In this document: positions 8,663 to 17,066 of the stretch, in pieces | How positions within the stretch are numbered: the first letter of the stretch is position 1 | Layout: every line of letters begins with the position of its first letter | Source of the DNA: Geothrix limicola | GTDB lineage: Bacteria > Acidobacteriota > Holophagae > Holophagales > Holophagaceae | DNA: 64,000 nucleotides | Direction of reading: 5' to 3' | NCBI RefSeq assembly: GCF_030268085.1 | Contig: NZ_BSDE01000002.1 | Coordinates: forward strand, 62,001 to 126,000 | Made by a program: the position numbers and the translations under genes | The notes under the pieces: generated by a model | What the model saw: the letters and a program-made list of their open reading frames with translations, nothing else | What the model was told of the DNA's origin: nothing | The model's database searches: none

Positions 8663-10192
8663 ATGAGCCTGCTCACCCGCGCCGAAGCCACCCGCTACGA
8701 GGAAACCAGCCGCCATGCGGACGTGATGGCCTTTGTGGCCGGGCTGCAGGCCAAGGGTGACAAGCGGCTGCACGTCACCAGCTTCGGCACGAGCCCCCAG
8801 GGGCGCGACCTGCCCCTGCTCGTGCTTTCGGCCCACGGCGTGAAGACGCCCGAAGAGGCCCGCAGCCTGGGGCGTCCCGTCGTGCTCGTCATCAGCGGCA
8901 TCCACGCGGGCGAAGTGGAGGGCAAGGAAGGCTGCCTCATGCTCGTGCGCGACCTGCTGGAGGGCCGGCCCGGCATCGACGCCGCCGTGCTCGCGGACCT
9001 CACCCTCGTGGTGGTGCCCCTCTTCAACCCCGACGGCAACGACGCCATCGACCCGGGCAACCGCAAGCTGCACCTGCCCAAGCTCACGGGCCAGCTGGGC
9101 CCCGACAGCGGCGTGGGTACCCGCGTGAACGCCGACAAGATCAACCTCAACCGCGACTACCTGCGCATGCAGGGCGCCGAGATGCGCCTGCTGCAGACCC
9201 GCGTCTGCCAGCTCTGGGAGCCCGACCTCACCATCGACAACCACGCCACCAACGGCTCGGTGCACCGATTCTCCATGACCTACGACATCCCCCACACCGT
9301 CGAAAGCGGGCGGGGTGAGCCCATCCGCTACATGCGCGAGCGCCTGCTGCCGCCCGTCACCGCGGCCCTGAAGGCCAACCACGGCCTGGATTCGGGCTGG
9401 TACGGCAACTTCGTCGAGGATGAGCGGGCCATGGATGCCGACGTGGACGCCGAGCCCGGCGCGCCCGTGCGCGAGGGCTGGATGACCTACCCGCACCATC
9501 CCCGTTTCGGCAGCAACTACCGCGGCCTCACCAGCCGCATGGACCTGCTGCTGGAGTGCTACTCGTACATCCCCTTCGCCGAGCGCGTGCGCACGGCCTA
9601 CGCCTTCATGCTGGAGACCCTCAAATACGTGGCCGCCCACTGCGACGAGGTGGTGCAGATCGTGACGGAATGCCGCACGCCGAGGGAGCGTATCGCCATC
9701 CGCTACGGCCTGGAACGTTTCGAAACCCCCGTCGAGATCCTCACGCGCACGCCGCGCACCCTCGAAGGCGCGCCCACGAGCCTGAGCCTGCCCTATCTGG
9801 GCCGCTTCGTCGGCACTTCCCTCGTAACCCGCCCCGAGGCCTACCTGGTGCCCGCGCCCATGGCCGCCCACCTGCGCCTGCACGGCCTCAGCCTGCAGCA
9901 GGCCATGGGCACCTTCGAGGTGGAGGTGCCAGTGGTGGAGGCTCTGGGCTCCGAGGGCGGACGCGCCATCCTGGAGGCTTCCGCCGTGGGCGAGCTGTCC
10001 GTTTCCTGGCGCCGCGGCCCCCGGGCCGTGCCCCCCGGCTGGGCCCTCGTGCCAACGGACCAGCCCCTCGGCGCCATCGCCGTCTACCTCTGCGAGGCCG
10101 AGAGCGACGACGGCGCCGTCGAGAATGGCCTGCTGCCCACACCGGACCTGGGCCAGGAGCTGGCCATCTGGCGGGTGCCCGCCCTGGGCTGA
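8663..10192 (+). CDS. M14-family zinc carboxypeptidase-like protein
   Basis: The product has 509 residues and no signal peptide. M14 metal-site motifs are present: HAGE (His81, Glu84) and DNHATNG with His194, plus the substrate-binding NLNRDY (161-166) and FNPDGND (121-127). A C-terminal region of about 200 residues follows the catalytic core. The start ATG has GGAG 6 bases upstream. It is transcribed alone and divergently from the hybrid kinase, and is followed by a probable terminator. Substrate unknown. Confidence 0.85.
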   Translation: MSLLTRAEATRYEETSRHADVMAFVAGLQAKGDKRLHVTSFGTSPQGRDLPLLVLSAHGVKTPEEARSLGRPVVLVISGIHAGEVEGKEGCLMLVRDLLEGRPGIDAAVLADLTLVVVPLFNPDGNDAIDPGNRKLHLPKLTGQLGPDSGVGTRVNADKINLNRDYLRMQGAEMRLLQTRVCQLWEPDLTIDNHATNGSVHRFSMTYDIPHTVESGRGEPIRYMRERLLPPVTAALKANHGLDSGWYGNFVEDERAMDADVDAEPGAPVREGWMTYPHHPRFGSNYRGLTSRMDLLLECYSYIPFAERVRTAYAFMLETLKYVAAHCDEVVQIVTECRTPRERIAIRYGLERFETPVEILTRTPRTLEGAPTSLSLPYLGRFVGTSLVTRPEAYLVPAPMAAHLRLHGLSLQQAMGTFEVEVPVVEALGSEGGRAILEASAVGELSVSWRRGPRAVPPGWALVPTDQPLGAIAVYLCEAESDDGAVENGLLPTPDLGQELAIWRVPALG

Positions 10193-10210
10193 GGCCCGGG
10201 CGATTTTTTT
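10181..10210 (+). terminator. Probable intrinsic terminator after the M14 gene
   Basis: A GC-rich imperfect hairpin (GCCC at 10181 pairing with GGGC ending at 10201, overlapping the stop codon) is followed directly by seven T residues (10204-10210). Ten A residues follow (10211-10220), so the T7A10 tract could also act as a terminator for anything entering from the right, or as bent DNA. Confidence 0.5.
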
Positions 10211-10311
10211 AAAAAAAAAACATTTCGAGCGCGTCGATTCCCCCGCGCTTCGTTCGACGCATGAGTAGAGCCGGGGTTCTGGCGTCCCAGACCCCCACCC
10301 AGGAGCCCTCC

Positions 10312-10710
10312 ATGCCCAGCACGTCCACCCCCGCCATATGGACCGGCCGCGTCCTCAGCACCCTGCCCATCCTGTTCCTGCTCTTCGATGGCGTCGTCAA
10401 GGTGCTGCGGCTCCCCCCGGTCCTCGAAGGCACCGCGAAACTCGGCTACCCCCTCGGCGTCGTCGTCCCCCTGGGGCTCACGCTGCTCGTCTGCACCGTG
10501 CTCTATGCGATCCCCCGCACCTCCGTGCTGGGGGCCATCTTCCTCACCGGCTATCTCGGCGGCGCCGTCGCCTCCCACGTGCGCGTCGGCGATCCGCTCT
10601 TCTCCCACGCCCTGTTCCCGACCTACTTCGCCGTCCTCATCTGGGGCGGGCTCTTCCTGCGGGATGCGCGCCTTCGGGCCCTCCTCCCCTTCGCCCGGCC
10701 CCTCGCCTAG
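10312..10710 (+). CDS. DoxX-like membrane protein
   Basis: The product has 132 residues and four predicted membrane segments: about 10-28, 46-66, 74-92 and 100-118. Pattern and length fit the DoxX-like family (the TGYLGGAVASHVR segment is typical). The start ATG at 10312 has AGGAG 6 bases upstream; an earlier in-frame ATG at 10261 lacks one. It is the first gene of a six- to seven-gene co-directional cassette ending with an ECF sigma factor and a DGPF protein. DoxX-like proteins often accompany such cassettes. Function unknown. Confidence 0.78.
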   Translation: MPSTSTPAIWTGRVLSTLPILFLLFDGVVKVLRLPPVLEGTAKLGYPLGVVVPLGLTLLVCTVLYAIPRTSVLGAIFLTGYLGGAVASHVRVGDPLFSHALFPTYFAVLIWGGLFLRDARLRALLPFARPLA

Positions 10711-10765
10711 CCTCGCCTCACCCGATCGCTCGCTGAACCGCACCCAGCTCCTTAAAGGATGAAGC

Positions 10766-11173
10766 ATGCCCATCACCGTTTCCTCGACCATTGCCGCCCC
10801 CCTCGCAGAGGTGTGGCGCGCCTACACGACCCCCGAAGACATCAAAGCCTGGAATGCGGCCTCTCCGGACTGGCACACCACCTCGGCTTCCGTCGATCTG
10901 CGTGAAGGTGGGCAGTTCTCCTCACGCATGGAGGCGAAGGACGGAAGCATGGGCTTCGACTTCGCTGGCACGTACACGAAGATCATCCCCCTCCACCTGA
11001 TCGAATACGCCTTTGGGGATCGAACGGCGCAGGTCCGCTTCGAGGAGGGCCCTGGTGCGGTCACGCTCACCGTCACCTTCGAGCCGGAATCCGTCTATCC
11101 CGAGGAACAGCAGCGCGCGGGCTGGCGGGCCATCCTCGACAGTTTCGAACGCCACGTCACTGCTCGCGGCTGA
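10766..11173 (+). CDS. SRPBCC/AHSA1-type ligand-binding protein
   Basis: The product has 135 residues, a full-length AHSA1/START-like domain. It opens with the typical ITVSSTIAAPLAEVWRAYT strand-helix, followed by IKAWNAASPDWH, a central GTYTKIIPLHLIEY strand and the closing helix GWRAILDSFERHV. These helix-grip proteins bind hydrophobic ligands. It lies in the DGPF/ECF42 cassette, where AHSA1 proteins are recurrent members. Ligand unknown. Confidence 0.85.
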   Translation: MPITVSSTIAAPLAEVWRAYTTPEDIKAWNAASPDWHTTSASVDLREGGQFSSRMEAKDGSMGFDFAGTYTKIIPLHLIEYAFGDRTAQVRFEEGPGAVTLTVTFEPESVYPEEQQRAGWRAILDSFERHVTARG

Positions 11174-11236
11174 GGCCCGCTGTCTTCATTCGCCCCGCAA
11201 CTTGCGACATCCACCCTCGCGCCTAAGGAGGCAACC

Positions 11237-11662
11237 ATGCGCGTCATCGTTCTGATCAAGGCCACCCAGGACACGGAAGCCGGCGTCCTCCCCGACGAGA
11301 AGCTCCTCACCGCCATGGGGCAGTACAACGAAGCCCTCGTGAAGGCGGGCGTCATGCTCGCCGGCGAGGGACTCCATCCCAGCTCGAAGGGGGTCCGCGT
11401 CCACTTCTCCGGTGCCCAGCGCCACGTGATCGACGGCCCCTTCACCGAAACGAAGGAGCTCATCGCCGGCTTCTGGATCTGGCAGGTGCGCTCCATGGAG
11501 GAGGCCATCGAGTGGATCAAGCGCTGCCCCAATCCCACGGGCGAGGCGGCCGAAATCGAGATCCGGCCCGTCTTCGAGGCCGAGGATTTCGGCGCCGAAT
11601 TCACGCCCGAACTGCGGGAGCAGGAAGAGCGCCTGCGTGCCCAGATCGCCCAGAAAGCCTAG
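11237..11662 (+). CDS. YCII-related (DGPF-domain) protein
   Basis: The product has 141 residues. It has the YCII/DGPF signature DGPFTETKELIAGFWIWQV, which names the family, preceded by the ferredoxin-like strand RVIVLIK. It has a 35-residue charged C-terminal extension. AAGGAGG sits about 7 bases before the ATG, a very strong ribosome site. DGPF proteins are the hallmark partners of ECF42 sigma factors; one such sigma factor is encoded 1.2 kb downstream. Biochemical role unknown. Confidence 0.88.
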   Translation: MRVIVLIKATQDTEAGVLPDEKLLTAMGQYNEALVKAGVMLAGEGLHPSSKGVRVHFSGAQRHVIDGPFTETKELIAGFWIWQVRSMEEAIEWIKRCPNPTGEAAEIEIRPVFEAEDFGAEFTPELREQEERLRAQIAQKA

Positions 11663-11701
11663 GATTTCCTTCGCCAATCCACGCAGCATGAAAGGCATCC
11701 C

Positions 11702-12175
11702 ATGCAGACCATCGGTACCTGTCTCTGGTTCGACAATCAGGCCGAAGCGGCGGCCGCCTCCTACACGTCGATCTTCAAGAACTCGAGGATCCTGGGCGTG
11801 TCGCGGTATCCCGAAGGGTCCCCCGGGCCTGCGGGCACGGTCATGACCGTGCAGTTCGAGCTGGACGGCCAGACGTTCACGGCCCTCAACGGCGGACCTC
11901 AGTACTCCTTCACCCCGGCCATCTCCTTCATGGTGAACTGCGACACCCAGGCGGAAGTCGACCGCCTCTGGGAGCAGCTGGGCGCGGGCGGGACCGAGGT
12001 GGCCTGCGGGTGGATGACGGACAAGTTCGGCGTGTCCTGGCAGATCATCCCCACCGCCCTGATGCAAATGATCACGGATCCGGACAAGGCCGCATCGCAA
12101 CGGGCCTTCACCGCCATGCTCCAGATGAAGAAGCTCGATCTCGCGCGCCTGGAACAGGCCTTCAAGGGCCGCTGA
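11702..12175 (+). CDS. PhnB-like VOC-fold protein
   Basis: The product has 157 residues. It has the PhnB/3-demethylubiquinone-methyltransferase-like glyoxalase fold: TCLWFDNQAEAAAASYTSIF at the start, GTVMTVQFELDGQTFTALNGG in the centre, and a CGWMTDKFGVSWQIIP block at the end. Members are small, and most lack a proven activity. It sits in the DGPF/ECF42 cassette between a YCII protein and a RibD-C reductase. Confidence 0.85.
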   Translation: MQTIGTCLWFDNQAEAAAASYTSIFKNSRILGVSRYPEGSPGPAGTVMTVQFELDGQTFTALNGGPQYSFTPAISFMVNCDTQAEVDRLWEQLGAGGTEVACGWMTDKFGVSWQIIPTALMQMITDPDKAASQRAFTAMLQMKKLDLARLEQAFKGR

Positions 12176-12201
12176 ACCTCTCTCGTTCTTCAAGAGTCCC
12201 C

Positions 12202-12765
12202 ATGCGAAAACTGATTATGTGGAACCTCATCACGCTCGATGGCCGTTTCGAAGGGCCGACCCCCTGGAGCCTGGACTGGCACCAGTCCATCTGGGGTCCC
12301 GAGCTCGAGCAGCTGTCCCTGGAGCAGCTGAAAGCGGCCGACCTGCTGGTGTTCGGGCGGGCCACCTACGAGGGCATGGCCACCTACTGGCAGGCCGCCG
12401 AAGGCGACGCAGCTGAAGGTGAGGTCGCCAAGTTCATGAACCGCCTGCCCAAGGTCGTCTTTTCGCACACCCTCGAGCGCGTGGAGTGGGCCCACGCGCG
12501 GCTGGCCACGCAGGATCCCGCCCAGGAGATCCCCCGGCTGAAGGCCGAAGGTTCGGGCGACATGCTCCTCTTCGGCAGCGCGAACCTGGCCGCCACCCTC
12601 ATGAAGCTGAACCTCATTGACGAATACCGTCTGGGTCTGGCGCCCGTCGTGCTGGGAGATGGCGCGCCCCTGTTCCAGCCGCAGCTTTCCATGGGCTTCC
12701 GGTTCCTCGAGGCGCGGCCCCTCGCCTCGGGTGGCGTGATCCTCCGCTACCTGCCCAAGGCCTGA
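12202..12765 (+). CDS. RibD C-terminal / dihydrofolate-reductase-like protein
   Basis: The product has 187 residues. It opens with KLIMWNLITLDGRFEG, the first strand and loop of RibD-C/DHFR-like proteins. It also has LLVFGRATYEGMATYW and a GDMLLFGSANLAATL nucleotide-binding loop. Probably an NADPH-dependent reductase of unknown substrate. The start is the ATG at 12202. It is part of the ECF42 cassette. Confidence 0.85.
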   Translation: MRKLIMWNLITLDGRFEGPTPWSLDWHQSIWGPELEQLSLEQLKAADLLVFGRATYEGMATYWQAAEGDAAEGEVAKFMNRLPKVVFSHTLERVEWAHARLATQDPAQEIPRLKAEGSGDMLLFGSANLAATLMKLNLIDEYRLGLAPVVLGDGAPLFQPQLSMGFRFLEARPLASGGVILRYLPKA

Positions 12766-12812
12766 GACGAACCCCGCTTGCGGCCCGCGGGGGAAGGTGG
12801 TCAGATCTCCGT

Positions 12813-14111
12813 GTGACGACATCTGACAATCACCCGGCGGACATCCAGCGGGCCGATACTCACCGGGCCATTGAGACCGTCTGGCGCATGGAATCCGCCC
12901 GCCTCATCGCGGGCCTCGCCCGGATGGTGCGTGACCTCGGCCTCGCCGAGGAACTGGCCCAGGACGCGCTCGTGACCGCCCTCGAGCAGTGGCCCGAGTC
13001 GGGCGTTCCCGACAACCCGGGCGCCTGGCTCATGGCCGCGGCCAAGCGCCGCGCCATCGACCGATTGCGCCGCCTCAAGCTGATGGAACGCAAACACGAG
13101 GAACTCGGGCGGGAGATGGAAACCCTGCAGGAGGCCATGGTGGACTTCGAGGCCGGGCTCGACGATCCCATCGGCGACGACCTGCTGCGGCTCGTCTTCA
13201 TCTCCTGCCATCCCCTGCTCTCCCCCGAAGCCCGCGCCGCGCTCACGCTGCGGCTGCTGGGGGGCCTGACCACCGAGGAGATCGCGCGGGCCTTCCTCTG
13301 CCCCGAGCCCACCATCGCCCAGCGCATCGTGCGCGCCAAGCGCACCCTTTCGGAGGCGCGGGTGCCCTTCGAGGTGCCTCGCGGCGCCGGGCTGTCCGCG
13401 CGGCTCGCCTCCGTGCTGGAAGTCATCTACCTGATCTTCAACGAGGGCTACTCGGCCACCGCCGGTGAGGACTGGATCAGGCCCGCGCTGTGCGAGGAGG
13501 CCCTGCGCCTGGGGCGCATCCTGGCGGAACTCGCGCCCCGGGAACCCGAAGTCCACGGCCTCGTCGCCCTCATGGAGATCCAGGCCTCGCGCCTGCACGC
13601 GCGGGTGGGGCCCACCGGGGATCCGATCCTGCTGCTCGACCAGAACCGCGGAAAATGGGACCAGCTCCTCATCCGCCGGGGCCTCGCCGCCCTCGACCGG
13701 GCCGGGAAGCTGGGCGGCACGCCCGGCCCCTACGCGCTGCAGGCGGCCATCGCCAGCTGCCACGCCCGCGCCCGCACGGCCGCGGAGACGGACTGGGCGC
13801 GCATCGCGGCCCTCTACGGCGAGCTCGCGCGCACCAGCCCCTCCCCGGTGGTGGAACTCAACCGCGCCGTGGCCCTGGGCATGGCCTTCGGCCCCGCCGC
13901 GGGGCTCGAAGCCGTGGAGGCTCTGGTCGATGAGCCCACGCTTCGGGGCTACCACCTGCTGCCGAGCGTGCGCGGGGATCTTCTCGCCAAACTGGGCCGC
14001 GCCGAGGAAGCCCGGGCGGCCTTCGAGCAGGCCGCCGCGCTCACCCGCAACGCCCGGGAACGGGGCTTCCTGCTCGAACGGGCCGCCGCCTGCCGGGGCT
14101 CCGAAACCTAG
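12813..14111 (+). CDS. ECF sigma factor, ECF42 type, with C-terminal helical-repeat extension
   Basis: The product has 432 residues with a GTG start; an internal ATG at 12888 is possible but would cut the first helix. Sigma region 2 is seen at RMESARLIAGLARMVRDLGLA through WLMAAAKRRAIDRLRR (about 25-92). Region 4 is at LRLLGGLTTEEIARAFL ... IVRAKRTL (about 145-180). A roughly 240-residue C-terminal extension contains FNEGYSAT and AVALGMAFGPAAGLEA, and a TPR-like helical hairpin near the end. This architecture, with no anti-sigma gene and with adjacent DGPF genes, defines the ECF42 group. The extension is thought to control activity in place of an anti-sigma factor. It probably controls the surrounding cassette. 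Confidence 0.9.
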   Translation: MTTSDNHPADIQRADTHRAIETVWRMESARLIAGLARMVRDLGLAEELAQDALVTALEQWPESGVPDNPGAWLMAAAKRRAIDRLRRLKLMERKHEELGREMETLQEAMVDFEAGLDDPIGDDLLRLVFISCHPLLSPEARAALTLRLLGGLTTEEIARAFLCPEPTIAQRIVRAKRTLSEARVPFEVPRGAGLSARLASVLEVIYLIFNEGYSATAGEDWIRPALCEEALRLGRILAELAPREPEVHGLVALMEIQASRLHARVGPTGDPILLLDQNRGKWDQLLIRRGLAALDRAGKLGGTPGPYALQAAIASCHARARTAAETDWARIAALYGELARTSPSPVVELNRAVALGMAFGPAAGLEAVEALVDEPTLRGYHLLPSVRGDLLAKLGRAEEARAAFEQAAALTRNARERGFLLERAAACRGSET

Positions 14112-14153
14112 ACCTGCCTCAGTTCTGATCCCACCGACTCACAGGAGCCATCG

Positions 14154-14513
14154 ATGCCCTACATGCTGCTGATCATGGAACCCCGCGGCCAGCGCGCGGA
14201 GCGCGGCGAGGAGGCAGGCCACGCCGTCTATGAGCGGATGGTCCGCTTCTCGGAGGATCTGAAAAGCCGCGGCCTGCTCATGGCCACCAATTCGCTCCAC
14301 TCGGACCGCGACGCCGTGCGCGTGCAGGTGCGGGACGGCAAGACCTCGCTGCTCGACGGCCCCTTCGCCGAATCCAAGGAGATGGTCGGCGGTTTCTTCT
14401 ACCTCACCTGCGAGACCCGGGCCGAGGCCATCGCCATCGCCCAGACCTGCCCCGCCGCCGAGTGGGCCACCGTCGAGGTGCGCGAGACCGGCCCCTGCTA
14501 CGAAGGCGCCTGA
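14154..14513 (+). CDS. YCII-related (DGPF-domain) protein, second copy
   Basis: The product has 119 residues. It has a textbook DGPF motif, DGPFAESKEMVGGFFYL, after YMLLIMEPRG. It is a paralogue of the protein at 11237-11662 but lacks its charged tail. It follows the ECF42 gene by 42 bases, with AGGAG about 9 bases before the ATG. The sigma-DGPF adjacency is the conserved core of this system. Confidence 0.9.
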   Translation: MPYMLLIMEPRGQRAERGEEAGHAVYERMVRFSEDLKSRGLLMATNSLHSDRDAVRVQVRDGKTSLLDGPFAESKEMVGGFFYLTCETRAEAIAIAQTCPAAEWATVEVRETGPCYEGA

Positions 14514-14617
14514 AGGCCGCGATCCCGGGGCCTTCGCCGACCCTGACCCGCCGTTCGCCGGTTCCCGCTCAGGCCTAAGGCACCTGGAACGTAACTTGGG
14601 CATCGACGGAGGCTCCC

Positions 14618-15271
14618 ATGCCGATGCTCTCGCCCCCTCATCCCGGTTTCTTCGGTGTCCTGGCCTCCCGGCGCGCCTACACGACCCTGCTCTACCTGCT
14701 GCTGTCCATGGCCACGGGCATCTTCGCGTTCACCTTCGCGGTGACTGGCCTCTCGCTGAGCCTGGGCCTGGCCATCCTCATCCTCGGCATCCCCGTGATG
14801 GCGGCCTTCCTCGGCGGCACGCGATTGCTTTCCGTGGGCGAACTGCACCTGCTCAAGGCCCTCGTCGGGGCCGAAGGCTCCGAGGCCCCGCATCTGCTGC
14901 CGCGCGGCGAAGGTTTCTGGGCCCGCCTGAAGGCCCTGGTCGCCGATCCCCGCACCTGGACGAGCCTGCTCTACTTCCTGCTGCTCCTGCCGCTCGGCAT
15001 CCTCTACTTCACGCTGATGGTCACCAGCCTCTCCGTGAGCCTCAGCCTGCTGCTGGCGCCCTTCGCGCGGCTGTTCGAGGCCATGGGCTGGTTCAGGGGG
15101 TGGTTCAGCGCGGATCTGGGCGGCTTCGGATGGACCTTCCTCCACCCGAACCTGACGGCGTTCCTCTGCGGCCTGGCGGGCCTCGCCCTCGTTCCCCTCA
15201 CCTTCCACCTGGCCCTGCTCCTGGGCCGCTTCCAGATCTGGCTGGCCCGGCACCTGCTGGTCCGCACCTAG
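14618..15271 (+). CDS. Stand-alone Sensor-domain membrane protein
   Basis: The product has 217 residues. The pattern matches the putative Sensor domain (as found at the N-terminus of some actinobacterial kinases): RRAYTTLLYLLLSMATGIFAF, GLAILILGIPVMA, DPRTWTSLLYFLLLLPLGI, with four to five membrane segments. No kinase or output domain follows. It lies 27 bases before a DUF4342 gene, with which it likely forms an operon. Role unknown. Confidence 0.78.
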   Translation: MPMLSPPHPGFFGVLASRRAYTTLLYLLLSMATGIFAFTFAVTGLSLSLGLAILILGIPVMAAFLGGTRLLSVGELHLLKALVGAEGSEAPHLLPRGEGFWARLKALVADPRTWTSLLYFLLLLPLGILYFTLMVTSLSVSLSLLLAPFARLFEAMGWFRGWFSADLGGFGWTFLHPNLTAFLCGLAGLALVPLTFHLALLLGRFQIWLARHLLVRT

Positions 15272-15298
15272 CTCCACCTTCCTTTCGAAAGGCATCCC

Positions 15299-15565
15299 AT
15301 GACCACCGACACCACGCAGAACCGCACCCGCACCGAGGAATTCAAGCTCGATGGCGGCAAGGTGCTGGACAAGATCAAGGAGCTGATCCACCAGGGCAAC
15401 ATCCGGCGGATCACCCTGAAGAACGAAAGCGGCAAGACCCTCATCGAAATCCCGCTGACGCTCGGCCTCGTGGGCGCCGCGCTGCTGCCGGTCTTTGCCG
15501 CCGTGGGCGCCCTGGCCGCCGTCGCCACGCGCATGGTGATCGTCGTCGAGAAGACCGAGGACTGA
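15299..15565 (+). CDS. DUF4342 family protein
   Basis: The product has 88 residues. The arrangement is typical of DUF4342: GGKVLDKIKELIHQGNIRRI, then LKNESGKTLIEIPLTLGLVGA, a hydrophobic helix (about 53-80), and a short acidic end. It probably anchors to the membrane through the single helix. It is paired with the Sensor-domain gene upstream. Function unknown. Confidence 0.82.
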   Translation: MTTDTTQNRTRTEEFKLDGGKVLDKIKELIHQGNIRRITLKNESGKTLIEIPLTLGLVGAALLPVFAAVGALAAVATRMVIVVEKTED

Positions 15566-15576
15566 AGCCTTCGCGC

Positions 15577-16557
15577 TCAGTTCGTCGCGCGCCGCAGGGC
15601 CACCAGGGTGAGGTCGTCGCCGCAGGTCGTGCCCCGCAGGTAGCGCGCCAGGTCGTCCCGGCAGGCGGCCAGCAGGTCGGGCAGCGGCAGGGTCATGCTC
15701 CGTTTCAGGGCGGCGGCGGCCCGGCCGATGCCGAACTCGCGGGTGTCCCGGGCGGCCTCGGTCCAGCCATCCGTGTAGAGCAGCAGGGTCTGCCCCGGGG
15801 CCAGCGTCAGCTCCCGTTCGGCGTAGAGGGAGTCGCAGAAGAGGCCCAGCGGAAGGCCGCCGCCCTCGATGGGACGCACGCCGCGACCATCGGCCAGCAG
15901 GGGCCGCGGGTGCCCCGCGTTGGCGATGGAGAAGCGGCCCTCCGAAGCCAGGCGCAGCGCCGCCAGCGTCGCATAGCTCACCGACGAAGTGGCCTCGGCG
16001 AAGAGTTCGTTGGCCCGCTTGAACAGGTCCGGAAGGGGCTGCCCCGTGGGCACGAGGGCCCGGAACAGGGCGTGCAGGTGGGACTGCAGCAGGGCCGCCG
16101 CCACGCCCTTTCCCGACACATCCCCCAGCACGAGGTGGAGGGGCTGCCCCGGCGCGGCGGGCGGGATGAAGTCCACGTGATCGCCGGAAACCACGCCCCG
16201 CGGCTCCCAGTGGTAGGCCACCTCCCAGCCCGCCTGGATCAGGTGGGGCGGCGGCAGTAGCGTGCGCTGCACCTTCCCCGCGGCTTCCAGATCGCGCTCG
16301 AGGCCCCGGCGCTCGGAATCCGACAGGCAGGACAGGCAGACCGTCACCAGGGGATCGTCCGCCAGGCGCGCGGGGTTCATCGGATCGTGGCAGACCGCGC
16401 ACAGGCCCCAGGTGCCCACTTCGATGGCGCCGATGGCCGCGTCCACCTTACGCATGAGGTCGGCCCACCGGTGTTCGTTCCGCGCCGAGGCCAGGCCCGC
16501 GAGATGATCCCTTCGCGCCATGAGCCGCTCGAGGGTGCGGGTCTCCAGGGGCGTCAT
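15577..16557 (-). CDS. SpoIIE/RsbU-type phosphatase with DksA/TraR-like zinc finger
   Basis: The product has 326 residues. The N-terminal about 90 residues form a DksA/TraR-like helical hairpin (LERLMARRDHLAGL) and a four-cysteine zinc site: Cys53, Cys56, Cys74, Cys77. The rest is a SpoIIE PP2C domain: LEAAGKVQRTLLPPP linker, VVSGDHVDF, LVLGDVSGKGVAAAL, NAGHPRPLL, LYTDGWTEA and CGDDLTLVAL, which retains the acidic metal ligands. Such enzymes dephosphorylate anti-sigma-factor antagonists. No antagonist or switch kinase is beside it. The start codon overlaps the stop of the DinB gene upstream (ATGA), so translation is probably coupled. Confidence 0.88.
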   Translation of the reverse strand: MTPLETRTLERLMARRDHLAGLASARNEHRWADLMRKVDAAIGAIEVGTWGLCAVCHDPMNPARLADDPLVTVCLSCLSDSERRGLERDLEAAGKVQRTLLPPPHLIQAGWEVAYHWEPRGVVSGDHVDFIPPAAPGQPLHLVLGDVSGKGVAAALLQSHLHALFRALVPTGQPLPDLFKRANELFAEATSSVSYATLAALRLASEGRFSIANAGHPRPLLADGRGVRPIEGGGLPLGLFCDSLYAERELTLAPGQTLLLYTDGWTEAARDTREFGIGRAAAALKRSMTLPLPDLLAACRDDLARYLRGTTCGDDLTLVALRRATN

Positions 16558-17048
16558 GGGCGGCTCCCCCGGGCCGCCTCCGCCTGCTTGCGCAGCAGCG
16601 CGATCTGGCCCGCGTGGTAGGCGTTGTGCTGCAGCGTGCCCAGCAGCAGCCCCCGGATCGTCGTGTCCGAGCCCGGCCTCGCCTCGTCGAGGGCCCCTTC
16701 CTCCAGTTGCTGCACCGCCGTCCGCAGGCCGCAGTGGGCCTCCTCCAGGGCCGCGCCGAGGGCCTGCCAGGCGGCTTCGGTATCCGGCTCAGAAGCTCCC
16801 CAGTCCGCGCCGGGCTCACCGGGAGATCCGGGCCCGCCGAGGATCTGCCTCCGGGCATCCTCCATCCAGTAGCGCAGGTGGCCGACGATCTCGGCGATGG
16901 AATGGCCGGCCGGCCCGGGGCGCCACTGGGCCATGGCCCCATCCACGCCGGCGAGGAGTTCCATCAGGGCCGGGCCGTGCCAGGCGCCGCCCTGGAAGGC
17001 CCGCTCCAGCTGGTCCGCCAGCCTGGTGGGCGCGAGGTCCTGGGTCAT
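16554..17048 (-). CDS. DinB-like four-helix-bundle protein
   Basis: The product has 164 residues. A DinB-type metal site is suggested by HSIAEIVGHLRYW in the first half and QHNAYHAGQIALLRK near the C-terminus, which supplies the two spaced histidines. DinB-like proteins are often thiol-S-transferases, or of unknown activity. It is the first gene of a two-gene operon with the SpoIIE phosphatase. AAGGAGG (reverse strand, 17055-17061) is a near-perfect ribosome site, and a good promoter lies just upstream. Confidence 0.82.
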   Translation of the reverse strand: MTQDLAPTRLADQLERAFQGGAWHGPALMELLAGVDGAMAQWRPGPAGHSIAEIVGHLRYWMEDARRQILGGPGSPGEPGADWGASEPDTEAAWQALGAALEEAHCGLRTAVQQLEEGALDEARPGSDTTIRGLLLGTLQHNAYHAGQIALLRKQAEAARGSRP

Positions 17049-17066
17049 GACTAACCTCCTTGAGGC

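Noticed and set aside
14498-16402. A 634-codon minus-strand frame spanning four genes
   Set aside because: It overlaps the Sensor, DUF4342 and SpoIIE genes in another frame; product is low-complexity Arg/Gly/Gln.
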